This document shows positions 16,433-23,512 of a stretch of DNA of 28,842 bases, in pieces. Position numbers and translations under genes: made by a program. This DNA comes from Desulfobacterales bacterium (GTDB lineage Bacteria; Desulfobacterota; Desulfobacteria; Desulfobacterales; UBA11574), in the NCBI GenBank assembly GCA_012974475.1, contig JAAXQD010000153.1, positions 1 through 28,842 on the forward strand, written 5' to 3'. Every line of letters starts with the position of its first letter. Positions within the stretch are counted from its first letter, which is position 1. Under the pieces are notes generated by a model. That model was not told the origin of the DNA, searched no databases, and saw only the letters and a program-made list of their open reading frames with translations.

Positions 16433-16489
16433 CATCGTCAAAACATTCTGGTGTCAACGCCATTCTATAGTGTTTTCGATGTCTTTTTT
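16433..16489 (+). terminator. Probable intrinsic terminator of the acyltransferase gene
   Basis: CATCG-tc-AAAACA (16433-16445) pairs with TGTTTT-CGATG (16471-16481), an 11-bp stem with a 2-nt bulge, followed by TCTTTTTTG. The loop is long (25 nt). The position, just after the acyltransferase and before a convergent gene, fits. Confidence 0.5.
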
Positions 16490-16501
16490 GAAATATTCGG
16501 G

Positions 16502-17473
16502 CTAGGGTAATTTTGCCTTGGTCTCTTTGTATTCCCTTACGGTTTTTTCCATGATCTCCTGAATGGATAAAACCGTGTCGATGAGGCCAACGCCATGGCC
16601 TGCGGAATAGACCGTTTTATAAGAAACCTTGGAATCCATATCCCCAAACAGAGAACGTGCAGCTCGGCTCAGCGAAATAAATCGTTTGATTTTTTTATTT
16701 TTTGTAAGGATTTCTTCAATCAACCCTTTTTCCAGTCCAACGGCCTCCAGTTCTTTGGTTCGTATAAAATTGCCCGGGAATCCATCGACTCTGTCCGTAT
16801 TGACGATATCTTCGCTCACTGCACGCGTAATTGCCTTTTTATATTCTTCTGCAATTTCTGCTTCTTTCGAGGCAATAAAACGTGTTCCCATATAGACAGC
16901 AGAAGCGCCAAGAGCAAACGCTGCGGCCATTCCAGCCCCATCTACAATACTACCGGCGGCAATGATCGGCAATTTGACCATTCTTACTAAATTGGGAATA
17001 AGGGCTAAAGGCGAAATGTCTCCGGCATGGCCCCCAGCACCAAATCCCACAGCGATAAGCCCATCAGCGCCTAGATCAGCGACTTTTTTTGCCTGTTCGA
17101 ATCCGACCACATCACAATACACCCGGGTTCCCACTTCATGGGACAATCGAATGACCTCCTTTGGATTCCCCAAAGAGGTTATGATCAGAGGGACCTTTTC
17201 CTCAAGGGCATGCTCAATCTGTTTATACTGATATTTGTTGGACTTTTGGACGATAATATTGATGCCAAAAGGTTTTGCAGTCAGACTTTTGATCTCTTTA
17301 ATGGTTTGACGATATCGTTCAATGGGACGGTAATTAAGTGCCGGAAAGGTTCCCACGCCCCCGGCCTCACTTGCGCTGACCACCATTTTAACCGAGCTCA
17401 CCAGAAACATGGGGGCGCAGATGATCGGGTATCTTACATCGAACTGTTGTGTGAATTCTGTTTTTATGCTCAT
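16502..17473 (-). CDS. NPD/FabK-like FMN-dependent oxidoreductase (nitronate monooxygenase family)
   Basis: A 323-residue TIM-barrel flavoprotein of the 2-nitropropane dioxygenase family, which includes nitronate monooxygenases and the enoyl-ACP reductase FabK. Visible marks: YPIICAPMFLVS at the N-terminus, AGGVGTFPALNYRP, GFGAGGHAGD (His-containing active-site and FMN loop), PIIAAGSIVDGAGMAAAFALGASAVYMGTRF (phosphate-binding glycine motif). Its start overlaps the stop of the DUF4442 gene by four bases (ATGA), so the two are translationally coupled. Pairing with a hotdog-fold thioesterase-like protein hints at an acyl-CoA or acyl-ACP substrate rather than a nitroalkane; this is inference. Confidence 0.87.
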   Translation of the reverse strand: MSIKTEFTQQFDVRYPIICAPMFLVSSVKMVVSASEAGGVGTFPALNYRPIERYRQTIKEIKSLTAKPFGINIIVQKSNKYQYKQIEHALEEKVPLIITSLGNPKEVIRLSHEVGTRVYCDVVGFEQAKKVADLGADGLIAVGFGAGGHAGDISPLALIPNLVRMVKLPIIAAGSIVDGAGMAAAFALGASAVYMGTRFIASKEAEIAEEYKKAITRAVSEDIVNTDRVDGFPGNFIRTKELEAVGLEKGLIEEILTKNKKIKRFISLSRAARSLFGDMDSKVSYKTVYSAGHGVGLIDTVLSIQEIMEKTVREYKETKAKLP

Positions 17474-17973
17474 GGAGTGTATGACTTCTTCTTAAGAGAC
17501 AAAACTAAAGTAAACCTGGCTATCGGATCTTCTCCAAACTTGTCAGGGACTTTTGCAGTCACATGAACTGGATATTCGACGCGCTCTGTTGACTGAATGG
17601 CGGCAGCAACCAATTTTGAAATCTCCCGGACTTGATCGCAGGTAAAATATACATCGCCCTCTGCGCGTTTGAGAAATTCTGCATCCACACTCTTAAAAAT
17701 TAAAGATATATTTTGGGAACTTTTTCGTATTAGTCTCATGGCGGCCAGCCCTGCGGCACAATCGGCTCCCATGGCCAGAGCCCCAAAGTACATGGAACGA
17801 AGATGATTTCTCGTCCTCCGACGAAGGGGAATCCTCACCACAACCCTATGGTCAGACATCTCGATGACCGTAGGTTTTACAAAAAACAACAATGGAATTT
17901 TGAAAAAACCGAAATAGCGTAGCAGAAGGGTTGCTTGTACATTTTCCGGGATCATGCGAAACAGACGCTTCAT
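17470..17973 (-). CDS. DUF4442 hotdog-fold (PaaI-like thioesterase) protein
   Basis: A 167-residue protein of the DUF4442 group within the hotdog superfamily, most like acyl-CoA thioesterases. Recognisable elements are VVVRIPLRRRTRNHLRSMYFG (the family's N-H-x-x-S-M-Y-F-G helix start) and ALAMGADCAAGLAAM. The basic cluster and the helix that follows form the usual substrate site. AAGGA precedes ATG 17973 by 9 nt. It is the first gene of a two-gene operon, coupled by an ATGA overlap to the NPD flavoprotein. Cytoplasmic; no signal or membrane helix apart from a modest hydrophobic N-terminal stretch. Confidence 0.82.
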   Translation of the reverse strand: MKRLFRMIPENVQATLLLRYFGFFKIPLLFFVKPTVIEMSDHRVVVRIPLRRRTRNHLRSMYFGALAMGADCAAGLAAMRLIRKSSQNISLIFKSVDAEFLKRAEGDVYFTCDQVREISKLVAAAIQSTERVEYPVHVTAKVPDKFGEDPIARFTLVLSLKKKSYTP

Positions 17974-18233
17974 CTTAGAAATTCCTTTTTGAGCACAGAA
18001 TCTAATCTACCGTAAGATACCGAAACTTCAATGTCAAATTCAAAAGGTTTACATTATAAATATATAATGATATTTAGCAACACTTTTGCTGTTCTAAAAT
18101 ATTGCGGCAGGCGTTTTTCAAAGAATTAAACTGTTACAATATTTTTTTGATGATGGGTATTGATTCGCATGCAGAAGTCGAGTACCATCAGTTAAAAATA
18201 AAAATTAAAATCCATGTTGAGGAGGAATTATTT

Positions 18234-18719
18234 ATGAATAAACTGCGATGGGATAGCCCCCCCGAGATGCAAATCGATAAAAGCAAAGCCTATATGGCGG
18301 AAATTGAGACCAACAAGGGCATTATCGAAGTAGAACTCCATCCCGAACATGCACCCAAAACGGTCAACAACTTCGTATTCTTGGCCAGAGAGGGATTTTA
18401 CGATGGCGTATCGTTCCACCGGGTCATCAGCAATTTCATGATTCAGGGAGGAGATCCGACAGGAACCGGTGGCGGCGGTCCCGGCTATAGTTTTGGAGAT
18501 GAAGTCGAGGAGAATCCCCTGAAACACGAAAGGGGCGTTATTTCTATGGCAAACGCCGGACCCAACACGAACGGAAGTCAATTCTTCATCACGCACTCAC
18601 CCCAGCCTCACTTGAACGGGAAACACACCGTCTTTGGAAAGGTGGTGAGCAGCCAGGATATCGTGGATTCAATTCGACAGGGCGATACCATAGAGCGGGT
18701 AAAGATCAGCGAAGTTTAG
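18234..18719 (+). CDS. Cyclophilin-type peptidyl-prolyl cis-trans isomerase
   Basis: This 161-residue single-domain cyclophilin speeds prolyl bond rotation in protein folding. The active-site block FHRVISNFMIQGGDPTGTG contains the catalytic Arg and the QGGD turn; ANAGPNTNGSQFFIT and LNGKHTVFGKV follow. The position of the cyclosporin-binding Trp is taken by His in PQPHLNG, as is common in bacterial forms with low drug affinity. There is no signal peptide, so it is cytosolic. I chose ATG 18234 because AGGAGG stands 8 nt upstream; a longer in-frame extension to 18102 lacks family character. The permease gene follows directly. Confidence 0.93.
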   Translation: MNKLRWDSPPEMQIDKSKAYMAEIETNKGIIEVELHPEHAPKTVNNFVFLAREGFYDGVSFHRVISNFMIQGGDPTGTGGGGPGYSFGDEVEENPLKHERGVISMANAGPNTNGSQFFITHSPQPHLNGKHTVFGKVVSSQDIVDSIRQGDTIERVKISEV

Positions 18720-18759
18720 CCTGGATTTATTGGTTTCCGTCTCGGACCCGGCTATATCT

Positions 18760-19821
18760 ATGAAAGCAAATCCCCAAAAAGCAACAGCGTCTCAGATTAT
18801 GGTCGCCATGGCAGCCTTTGTCGTTGTGATTGCCGGGATGCGTGCCGCCACCACCATTGTTGTTCCCTTCCTTTTGGCTGCATTTATCGCCATTATCAGC
18901 GCCCCACCCATGTTCTGGCTTCATCGCAAAGGTTTGCCGGTGTGGTTTTCTTTGTTGATCGTCATCGTTGCGGTTGTGTTGATTGGATCGTTAATCTCCG
19001 GTCTGGTCGGTTCATCGGTAAAGGTTTTTACCAAAGAGCTTCCGGTATACGAAGCAAAGCTCAGGCAATACATTGCGGTAATACTTTCCTGGATAGAAAA
19101 AATCGGTATTGACACTTCAGGGGTTGACTGGACGGGGTTGCTTAATCCCGGGGCAGTCATGAAACTTATCGCCACCGGGTTAAACAGCCTTGGTAAAGTA
19201 CTTGCCAACGGTGTTTTAATTCTGATGACCGTAATTTTCATGCTCATCGAAGCCTCGAGCTTACCCGTAAAACTGCGCACCATATTGGGTGATACCGAAG
19301 ATGCCCTGACAAACTTCGATATGTTCATTGATAACGTCAAGCATTATATGGTGATTAAGACCGTAGTAAGCCTTGCCACCGGCATCGTCATTGCCGTATG
19401 GCTGACCGTAATCGGGGTGGACTTCCCGGTGCTCTGGGGTCTGCTGGCGTTTTTCCTAAACTATGTTCCCAACATCGGGTCCATCATAGCGGCGATTCCT
19501 GCAGTATTATTGGCAATCCTCCAACTGGGGGTTGTACAAGCCTTGACCGCTGCAGCAGGATATGTCGTTGTCAATATGGTGATGGGCAGCGTGATCGAAC
19601 CCCGTTTTATGGGGCGGGGCCTGGGACTTTCAACACTGGTTGTTTTTCTATCGCTTATATTCTGGGGCTGGGTATTGGGTCCGGTGGGAATGCTGCTGTC
19701 GGTACCCCTGACAATGACGGCCAAGATTGCACTGGACGCCAGAGAAGAGACCCGTTGGCTGGCCATCCTGCTGGGGCCGGAAATGGTTCCCCAACGAGCA
19801 GTTGAAACTGCAGAGGAATGA
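18760..19821 (+). CDS. AI-2E family transporter (PerM/TqsA-like permease)
   Basis: An inner-membrane protein of about 353 residues with the family layout: two or three N-terminal helices, a soluble helical loop (KELPVYEAKLRQYIAVILSW onward), then a helix pair and the conserved segment LLAFFLNYVPNIGSIIAAIP, followed by GSVIEPRFMGRGLGLS and a final membrane pair. Members export autoinducer-2, or work as sodium/proton antiporters or permeases of unknown substrate, so function is open. Starts at ATG 18760 or TTG 18730 (10 nt after the cyclophilin stop); neither has a clear ribosome binding site. Likely in one operon with the cyclophilin. Confidence 0.88.
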   Translation: MKANPQKATASQIMVAMAAFVVVIAGMRAATTIVVPFLLAAFIAIISAPPMFWLHRKGLPVWFSLLIVIVAVVLIGSLISGLVGSSVKVFTKELPVYEAKLRQYIAVILSWIEKIGIDTSGVDWTGLLNPGAVMKLIATGLNSLGKVLANGVLILMTVIFMLIEASSLPVKLRTILGDTEDALTNFDMFIDNVKHYMVIKTVVSLATGIVIAVWLTVIGVDFPVLWGLLAFFLNYVPNIGSIIAAIPAVLLAILQLGVVQALTAAAGYVVVNMVMGSVIEPRFMGRGLGLSTLVVFLSLIFWGWVLGPVGMLLSVPLTMTAKIALDAREETRWLAILLGPEMVPQRAVETAEE

Positions 19822-19834
19822 ACCACAGTTTTGT

Positions 19835-19978
19835 ATGAAAACATCTCATTGGCTGTTCTGGATCATAATCTGCTTTGTTTTCTCTTCTGTCGGTCTGGCA
19901 TCAGAGCCGGACAGAGTGATTCTGGATAAAACCGATGATGCGGGTGCTATCAAAATTGGCAGAGGACCACGGGCGTGA
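19835..19978 (+). CDS. Small exported ORF, possibly truncated
   Basis: Thirteen bases after the permease stop, an ATG opens 47 codons: MKTSHW, a hydrophobic helix (about 7-20) ending SSVGLAS, which is a good signal peptide, then EPDRVILDKTDDAGAI and a short tail. The stop TGA lies in the loop of the dispersed hairpin repeat at 19961-19996, and the last six residues come from that repeat. The product therefore looks like the N-terminus of a periplasmic protein cut short by the repeat. The ribosome binding site is poor. Whether it is translated is unknown. Confidence 0.4.
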   Translation: MKTSHWLFWIIICFVFSSVGLASEPDRVILDKTDDAGAIKIGRGPRA

Positions 19979-19996
19979 GCCCGTGGGCATCTACTT
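19961..19996 (+). repeat. Dispersed 36-nt hairpin repeat, copy A
   Basis: This copy matches 28588-28623 at 30 of 36 positions without gaps. Shared runs are AGAGG, CCACGGGCGTGAG and ATCTACTT. Here CCACGGGC and GCCCGTGG form a perfect 8-bp stem around GTGA, a GNRA-type tetraloop, and a T run follows, so this copy could also terminate transcription. Confidence 0.7.
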
Positions 19997-20054
19997 TTTT
20001 AATGTTGATAGAAAGGCACTTTATCCATCGGATTTTGGTAACAAACGGAGCTCG

Positions 20055-20076
20055 TTTGAAAACGGCTCGTTTCAAA
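20055..20076. promoter_or_regulatory. Inverted repeat upstream of the SurA-like gene
   Basis: TTTGAAA (20055-20061) faces TTTCAAA (20070-20076), next to a related near-palindrome (CAAACGGAGCTCGTTTG, from 20042). Both lie 45-80 bp before the SurA-like start and could be operator sites or 5'-leader hairpins. No regulator is identified. Confidence 0.25.
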
Positions 20077-20120
20077 GGCCTTAAAGAGAAATATTGTTTA
20101 ATTGGACAAAGGAGATTTAG

Positions 20121-21101
20121 ATGCAGATGAAATGGTTTAGATGGTTTTTAATTCTGTTGACCACTGTGAGTCTGGTATACATTGCAATGCCCATATTCGC
20201 AGCAGAAAAGAAGATTCCAGACGGGGCGGTGGCGACGGTTAACGGGGTTACAATTACACAAGCTGATTTTGATAAAGAGATGGCCCGGGTACGCAGTCAG
20301 TTCTCTCGCAGTGGTAGGTCATTGAGAGAATCCCAGCTGCCGGATATCAAAAATAGAGTTCTTGAAACTCTGATCAACCGAGAGCTGCTTTATCAGGAAA
20401 GTCAAAACAAGGGCATCAAGGTTGAAGATGCAGAAGTTAATCAGCAGGTTGATGTTCTGAAGAAAAGATTTCCCAATGAAGACGAATTCAAGGCCGCATT
20501 ACTAGAGATGAAAGTCTCTGAGGTTGAACTAAAATCACAAATACGAAAGGGAATGGCCATTCAGCAATTCGTAGACAAGGATTTGGTTCAAGATGTAAAG
20601 GTTTCCGAAACGGAAGTTAAGGATTTCTATAAAAACAACCCGGATATGTTCAAGCAGGCCGAACAGGTAAAAGCCAGTCATATTCTAATTAAAGTCGATG
20701 CCCAGGCTGACAAATCAGCGAAAGATCAAGCAAATAAAAAAATCAAAGAGATTCAAAAGAAACTCGAAGACGGCGAAGCTTTTGCTGCCCTGGCCAAGGA
20801 GTATTCAGAGGGCCCGAGCAGTGCTAATGGCGGAGATCTCGGTTATTTTGAACGTGGGCGGATGGCGAAGCCCTTTGAAGATGCTGCGTTTAAGTTAAAA
20901 CCTGGTGAAGTCAGCGGAATGGTGGAAACACCTTTCGGATATCATCTGATTAAAGTTGTGGATAAGAAACCGGAATCCGTTGTCAGTTACGAAGACGCAA
21001 AAGGGAGAATTGCTCAATACTTGGAGCAAGAAAAAAAAGGAAAGGTCCTTGAGCGGAACCTTGAAGCCATGCGGCAAAAGGCGGTCATAGAGACATTCTG
21101 A
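20121..21101 (+). CDS. SurA/PrsA-like parvulin peptidyl-prolyl isomerase
   Basis: A periplasmic folding chaperone of 326 residues. A signal peptide (about 1-27, ending MPIFAAEKK) is followed by a SurA_N-type helical domain (about 33-165, starting AVATVNGVTITQADFDKEM) and one PPIC rotamase domain (about 180-275), marked by QVKASHILIKV, EYSEGPSSANGGDLGYFERGRM and PFGYHLIKV. A charged C-terminal helix closes the chaperone fold. SurA of E. coli has two parvulin domains and helps outer-membrane protein assembly; with a single domain this is closer to PrsA/PpiD-like forms. AAAGGAG precedes the ATG by 6 nt. Confidence 0.92.
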   Translation: MQMKWFRWFLILLTTVSLVYIAMPIFAAEKKIPDGAVATVNGVTITQADFDKEMARVRSQFSRSGRSLRESQLPDIKNRVLETLINRELLYQESQNKGIKVEDAEVNQQVDVLKKRFPNEDEFKAALLEMKVSEVELKSQIRKGMAIQQFVDKDLVQDVKVSETEVKDFYKNNPDMFKQAEQVKASHILIKVDAQADKSAKDQANKKIKEIQKKLEDGEAFAALAKEYSEGPSSANGGDLGYFERGRMAKPFEDAAFKLKPGEVSGMVETPFGYHLIKVVDKKPESVVSYEDAKGRIAQYLEQEKKGKVLERNLEAMRQKAVIETF

Positions 21102-21123
21102 ACCTTACTTAACATGAAGGTTC
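21100..21123 (+). terminator. Hairpin at the end of the SurA-like gene
   Basis: GAACCTT (21100-21106) pairs with AAGGTTC (21117-21123) across a 10-nt loop that starts right at the stop codon. Only a short, mixed AT tail follows, so termination is uncertain. Confidence 0.35.
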
Positions 21124-21241
21124 TATTATCGGTAAAAGATGAGATCAAAATATAAAATATGCCGTCCCAAATAGAAAAAGATGCTGCAATGGACGCGTGA
21201 TGAAAGATTATTTCTGAACTTAACATTTAAAGGAAAGAACT

Positions 21242-21622
21242 GTGAACGACTGGATTCCTTTTGAGAATGCAACATATCTGGTAGAGGAGGCCTTTTTAGT
21301 TGCCAATGACGATACTGCTGTCTCAGTGGAGAGAACGTCCATCGAAGTATACACCGGGAAAGGCGGTAAAAAGCGATTAAAAGGCAGCGGTCTTATACAA
21401 AATGCACTGATGGTAGAGCTTTTAGAAGAGAGTGATGACCTGGATTTGATTCTGGACTTAGGGGGTGAATTCAAATATTTAATGAAAGCACCAAAGATTA
21501 CATCCGGAAAGTTCTTTTTGCCAAATGTAAAATCTCATCTTCGGTTTGATCCCATTGCTCCCTGGAACCGGATTTCGGCAACCGAGTTTGCGAAACGGGT
21601 GGATGCGTTGAAATTATTATAG
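21242..21622 (+). CDS. Conserved-looking hypothetical protein, GTG start
   Basis: This 126-residue cytoplasmic protein has no Cys, no signal and no membrane helix. GTG 21242 is preceded by AAAGGA 7 nt upstream, a good site, which supports both gene and start. The sequence alternates strands and turns (YLVEEAFLVANDDTAVSVERTSIEVYTG), has an acidic centre (ELLEESDDLDLILDLGG) and ends in a helix (SATEFAKRVDALKLL), as in a compact alpha-beta fold. I do not recognise a family. It lies 140 bp after the SurA-like gene on the same strand and ahead of the convergent nifS. Confidence 0.6.
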   Translation: MNDWIPFENATYLVEEAFLVANDDTAVSVERTSIEVYTGKGGKKRLKGSGLIQNALMVELLEESDDLDLILDLGGEFKYLMKAPKITSGKFFLPNVKSHLRFDPIAPWNRISATEFAKRVDALKLL

Positions 21623-21717
21623 CAACCGTCAAAAATAGATGATGACCGGGTCCGAAAACCCCTTTATCTGCCGGCCTCAAAACTGGCCCGACCCCCTCTG
21701 CATATAGACCATTTAAA

Positions 21718-22893
21718 TCAGCTTTGTGATATTTTTCGGTATAGCGGCGATATGTCGCGTAAGGTCTTCACTACATTTCGGAGCGATTTTAAAAAACGGT
21801 CGATATGATCTTCTGTATTGTCCTGTCCCAGTGTAATTACCAGCGTTCCCTGGGCGTCCGCATGTGAAAGCCCGATGGAAATCAAAACATGAGATGCTCT
21901 AAGGGATCCGGTAGCACAAGCTGAGCGCGTCGATACTGCGATGTCATCATCGTCGAGCATCAGCATCACGCTTTCGCCTTCGATATATTTAATGGATACG
22001 GATAACAGGTTCGGCAAGCTGTATTCAGGGGGAGTATTGATGATGTACTCATCGATATGCTTGGGCAACTCGCTGATCAGCTTGGATTTTAGCATTTCCA
22101 AATGTACCATCCTTTCAGGAAGCTTACGTTTGGAAATTTCTGCAGCCTTTGCCATCCCGATGATGCCGATGAGATTCTCAGCTCCGGCGCGCTTGTTATT
22201 TTCCTGAACGCCGCCGTCGACCAACGGCCAAACCATGATGCCCCGACGAACATAAAGTCCACCGATACCGGTGGGGCCATAAAAGGTGTTTGACGCAAAA
22301 CTCAAAAGGTCGACACCCATTTCCTGGACATCAATGGGGACGATACCTACGGAATCGACGGCGTCGGTATGGAAGATGACCTTTTTCTGTCGAGTAATTT
22401 TGGCGATTTCCTCAATCGGTTGAATCGTTCCGGTTTCGTTGTTGCCGTGCATGATGGTGACCAGTATGGTCTCATCGGTGATGGCCTCGGCCACATCCGC
22501 CGGATTTACGCGTCCGTATTTATCCACATCAATGGATGTGACGGAATATCCAAACCCTTTCAATCGTCGGATGCTGCGGATTACGGCGTTGTGCTCGACA
22601 TTTGAAGTTACGATATGCTTACCTTTTTTGGCGTTGGCCAGGGCAACCCCTTTGATGGCATGATTGACGGATTCCGTTCCGCTCGAGGTAAACACCACTT
22701 CTTTGGGATTTGATGCGTTGATGAGGGATGCAACGGTTTTACGGGCCTTTTCCAACACTTCAGCAGCCGCTTCACCCCGCTTGTGCTGACTCGAAGGATT
22801 ATGGTAATCCTCCTGAATAGCCGCGATCATGGCTTCTTTTACTTCTGGAAGAAGCGGATTGGAAGATATGTGATCCAAATTGATGATGTCCAT
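21718..22893 (-). CDS. nifS: NifS/IscS-like protein lacking the PLP-binding lysine
   Basis: A class-V aminotransferase-fold protein of 391 residues, in operon with iscU. Cysteine desulfurases use PLP bound to a Lys and a mobile Cys to deliver sulfur. Several marks are kept: SSGTESVNHA (70-79), EHNA (His101, ring stacking), HGNNETGT (149-156), HTD (Asp177) and the sulfur-carrying Cys326 in STRSACATGS. The usual SGHK-F/I-YGPKG motif reads ASNTFYGPTG, so the PLP lysine is Thr203 and the preceding His is Asn202. The usual Gln after Asp177 is Asp180, and the N-terminal DNNATTP is DHISSNP. I checked the codons (ACC at 22287-22285). An IscS from Archaeoglobus fulgidus also lacks this Lys. AAAGGA precedes the ATG; 26 nt separate it from iscU. 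Confidence 0.88.
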   Translation of the reverse strand: MDIINLDHISSNPLLPEVKEAMIAAIQEDYHNPSSQHKRGEAAAEVLEKARKTVASLINASNPKEVVFTSSGTESVNHAIKGVALANAKKGKHIVTSNVEHNAVIRSIRRLKGFGYSVTSIDVDKYGRVNPADVAEAITDETILVTIMHGNNETGTIQPIEEIAKITRQKKVIFHTDAVDSVGIVPIDVQEMGVDLLSFASNTFYGPTGIGGLYVRRGIMVWPLVDGGVQENNKRAGAENLIGIIGMAKAAEISKRKLPERMVHLEMLKSKLISELPKHIDEYIINTPPEYSLPNLLSVSIKYIEGESVMLMLDDDDIAVSTRSACATGSLRASHVLISIGLSHADAQGTLVITLGQDNTEDHIDRFLKSLRNVVKTLRDISPLYRKISQS

Positions 22894-22919
22894 GGTCAGG
22901 ATCCTTTCTCAGATATGAA

Positions 22920-23432
22920 TTAGTGCTCTTCGATGAGACTGTGTTGACATGCTTCACAGAATTCAGTTCCTTTATCGAGTTCCACATCACAGTACGGGCA
23001 GTAACACCGGTCTCCATGGACATGCTCATGTTCCTCTTTGCGTTTGAGTTCCACCCGGGGTTTTCCTGCTTTTTGATTTTCATAATCTTTAATGGCCAAT
23101 TGCAGCGCATCGGCGCCTAGATTGGAACAGTGCAGCTTATTTTTAGGCAAGCCCTCCAGGGCATTGGCGACATCTTTATTGGTTATCTTTTTGGCTTCGT
23201 CAATGCGTTTCCCCTTGGCGATTTCCGTCAGCATACTGGAAACCGCAATGGCCGACCCACATCCAAAGGTTTGAAATTTGATGTCCTCTATCTGGTCATC
23301 GTTTACTTTCAAATAGATGGTCATCATATCCCCGCACAAGGGATTTCCAACCTCACCGACCCCGTCGGCATTTTCGATAACCCCTACATTTCGGGGATTC
23401 CTGAAATGGTCCATTACAACTTCGTTATACAT
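22920..23432 (-). CDS. iscU: IscU-type Fe-S scaffold with zinc-ribbon-like tail
   Basis: A scaffold on which Fe-S clusters are built. The IscU domain (1-125) has its three cluster cysteines and Asp: Cys33 and Asp35 in PLCGD, Cys58 in FGCGSA, His101 and Cys102 in HCSNLG. The HscA-binding LPPVK motif is replaced by LPKNK (95-99), suggesting no HscA dependence. After a basic, His-rich linker (HEHVHGD) comes an extra tail with Cys143, Cys145, Cys148, Cys159 and Cys162, a CxCxxC...CxxC pattern like a zinc ribbon or rubredoxin-type knuckle. Ordinary IscU (about 128 residues) lacks it. GGAGG stands 8 nt before the ATG. It is first in the operon with nifS. TATAAT lies upstream at 23477-23472, without a clear -35 box. 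Confidence 0.9.
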   Translation of the reverse strand: MYNEVVMDHFRNPRNVGVIENADGVGEVGNPLCGDMMTIYLKVNDDQIEDIKFQTFGCGSAIAVSSMLTEIAKGKRIDEAKKITNKDVANALEGLPKNKLHCSNLGADALQLAIKDYENQKAGKPRVELKRKEEHEHVHGDRCYCPYCDVELDKGTEFCEACQHSLIEEH

Positions 23433-23512
23433 AATTTTTTCCTCCGCATAATTGGTTGACGACGGATATTAATTATAAGGTAACGTTAATCATTATTTGT
23501 TCAAAGTAAATG

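Noticed and set aside
18102..18233. N-terminal extension of the cyclophilin to an upstream ATG-like start
   Set aside because: AGGAGG stands 8 nt before ATG 18234, the extension has no cyclophilin or signal-peptide character, and the domain is complete without it.
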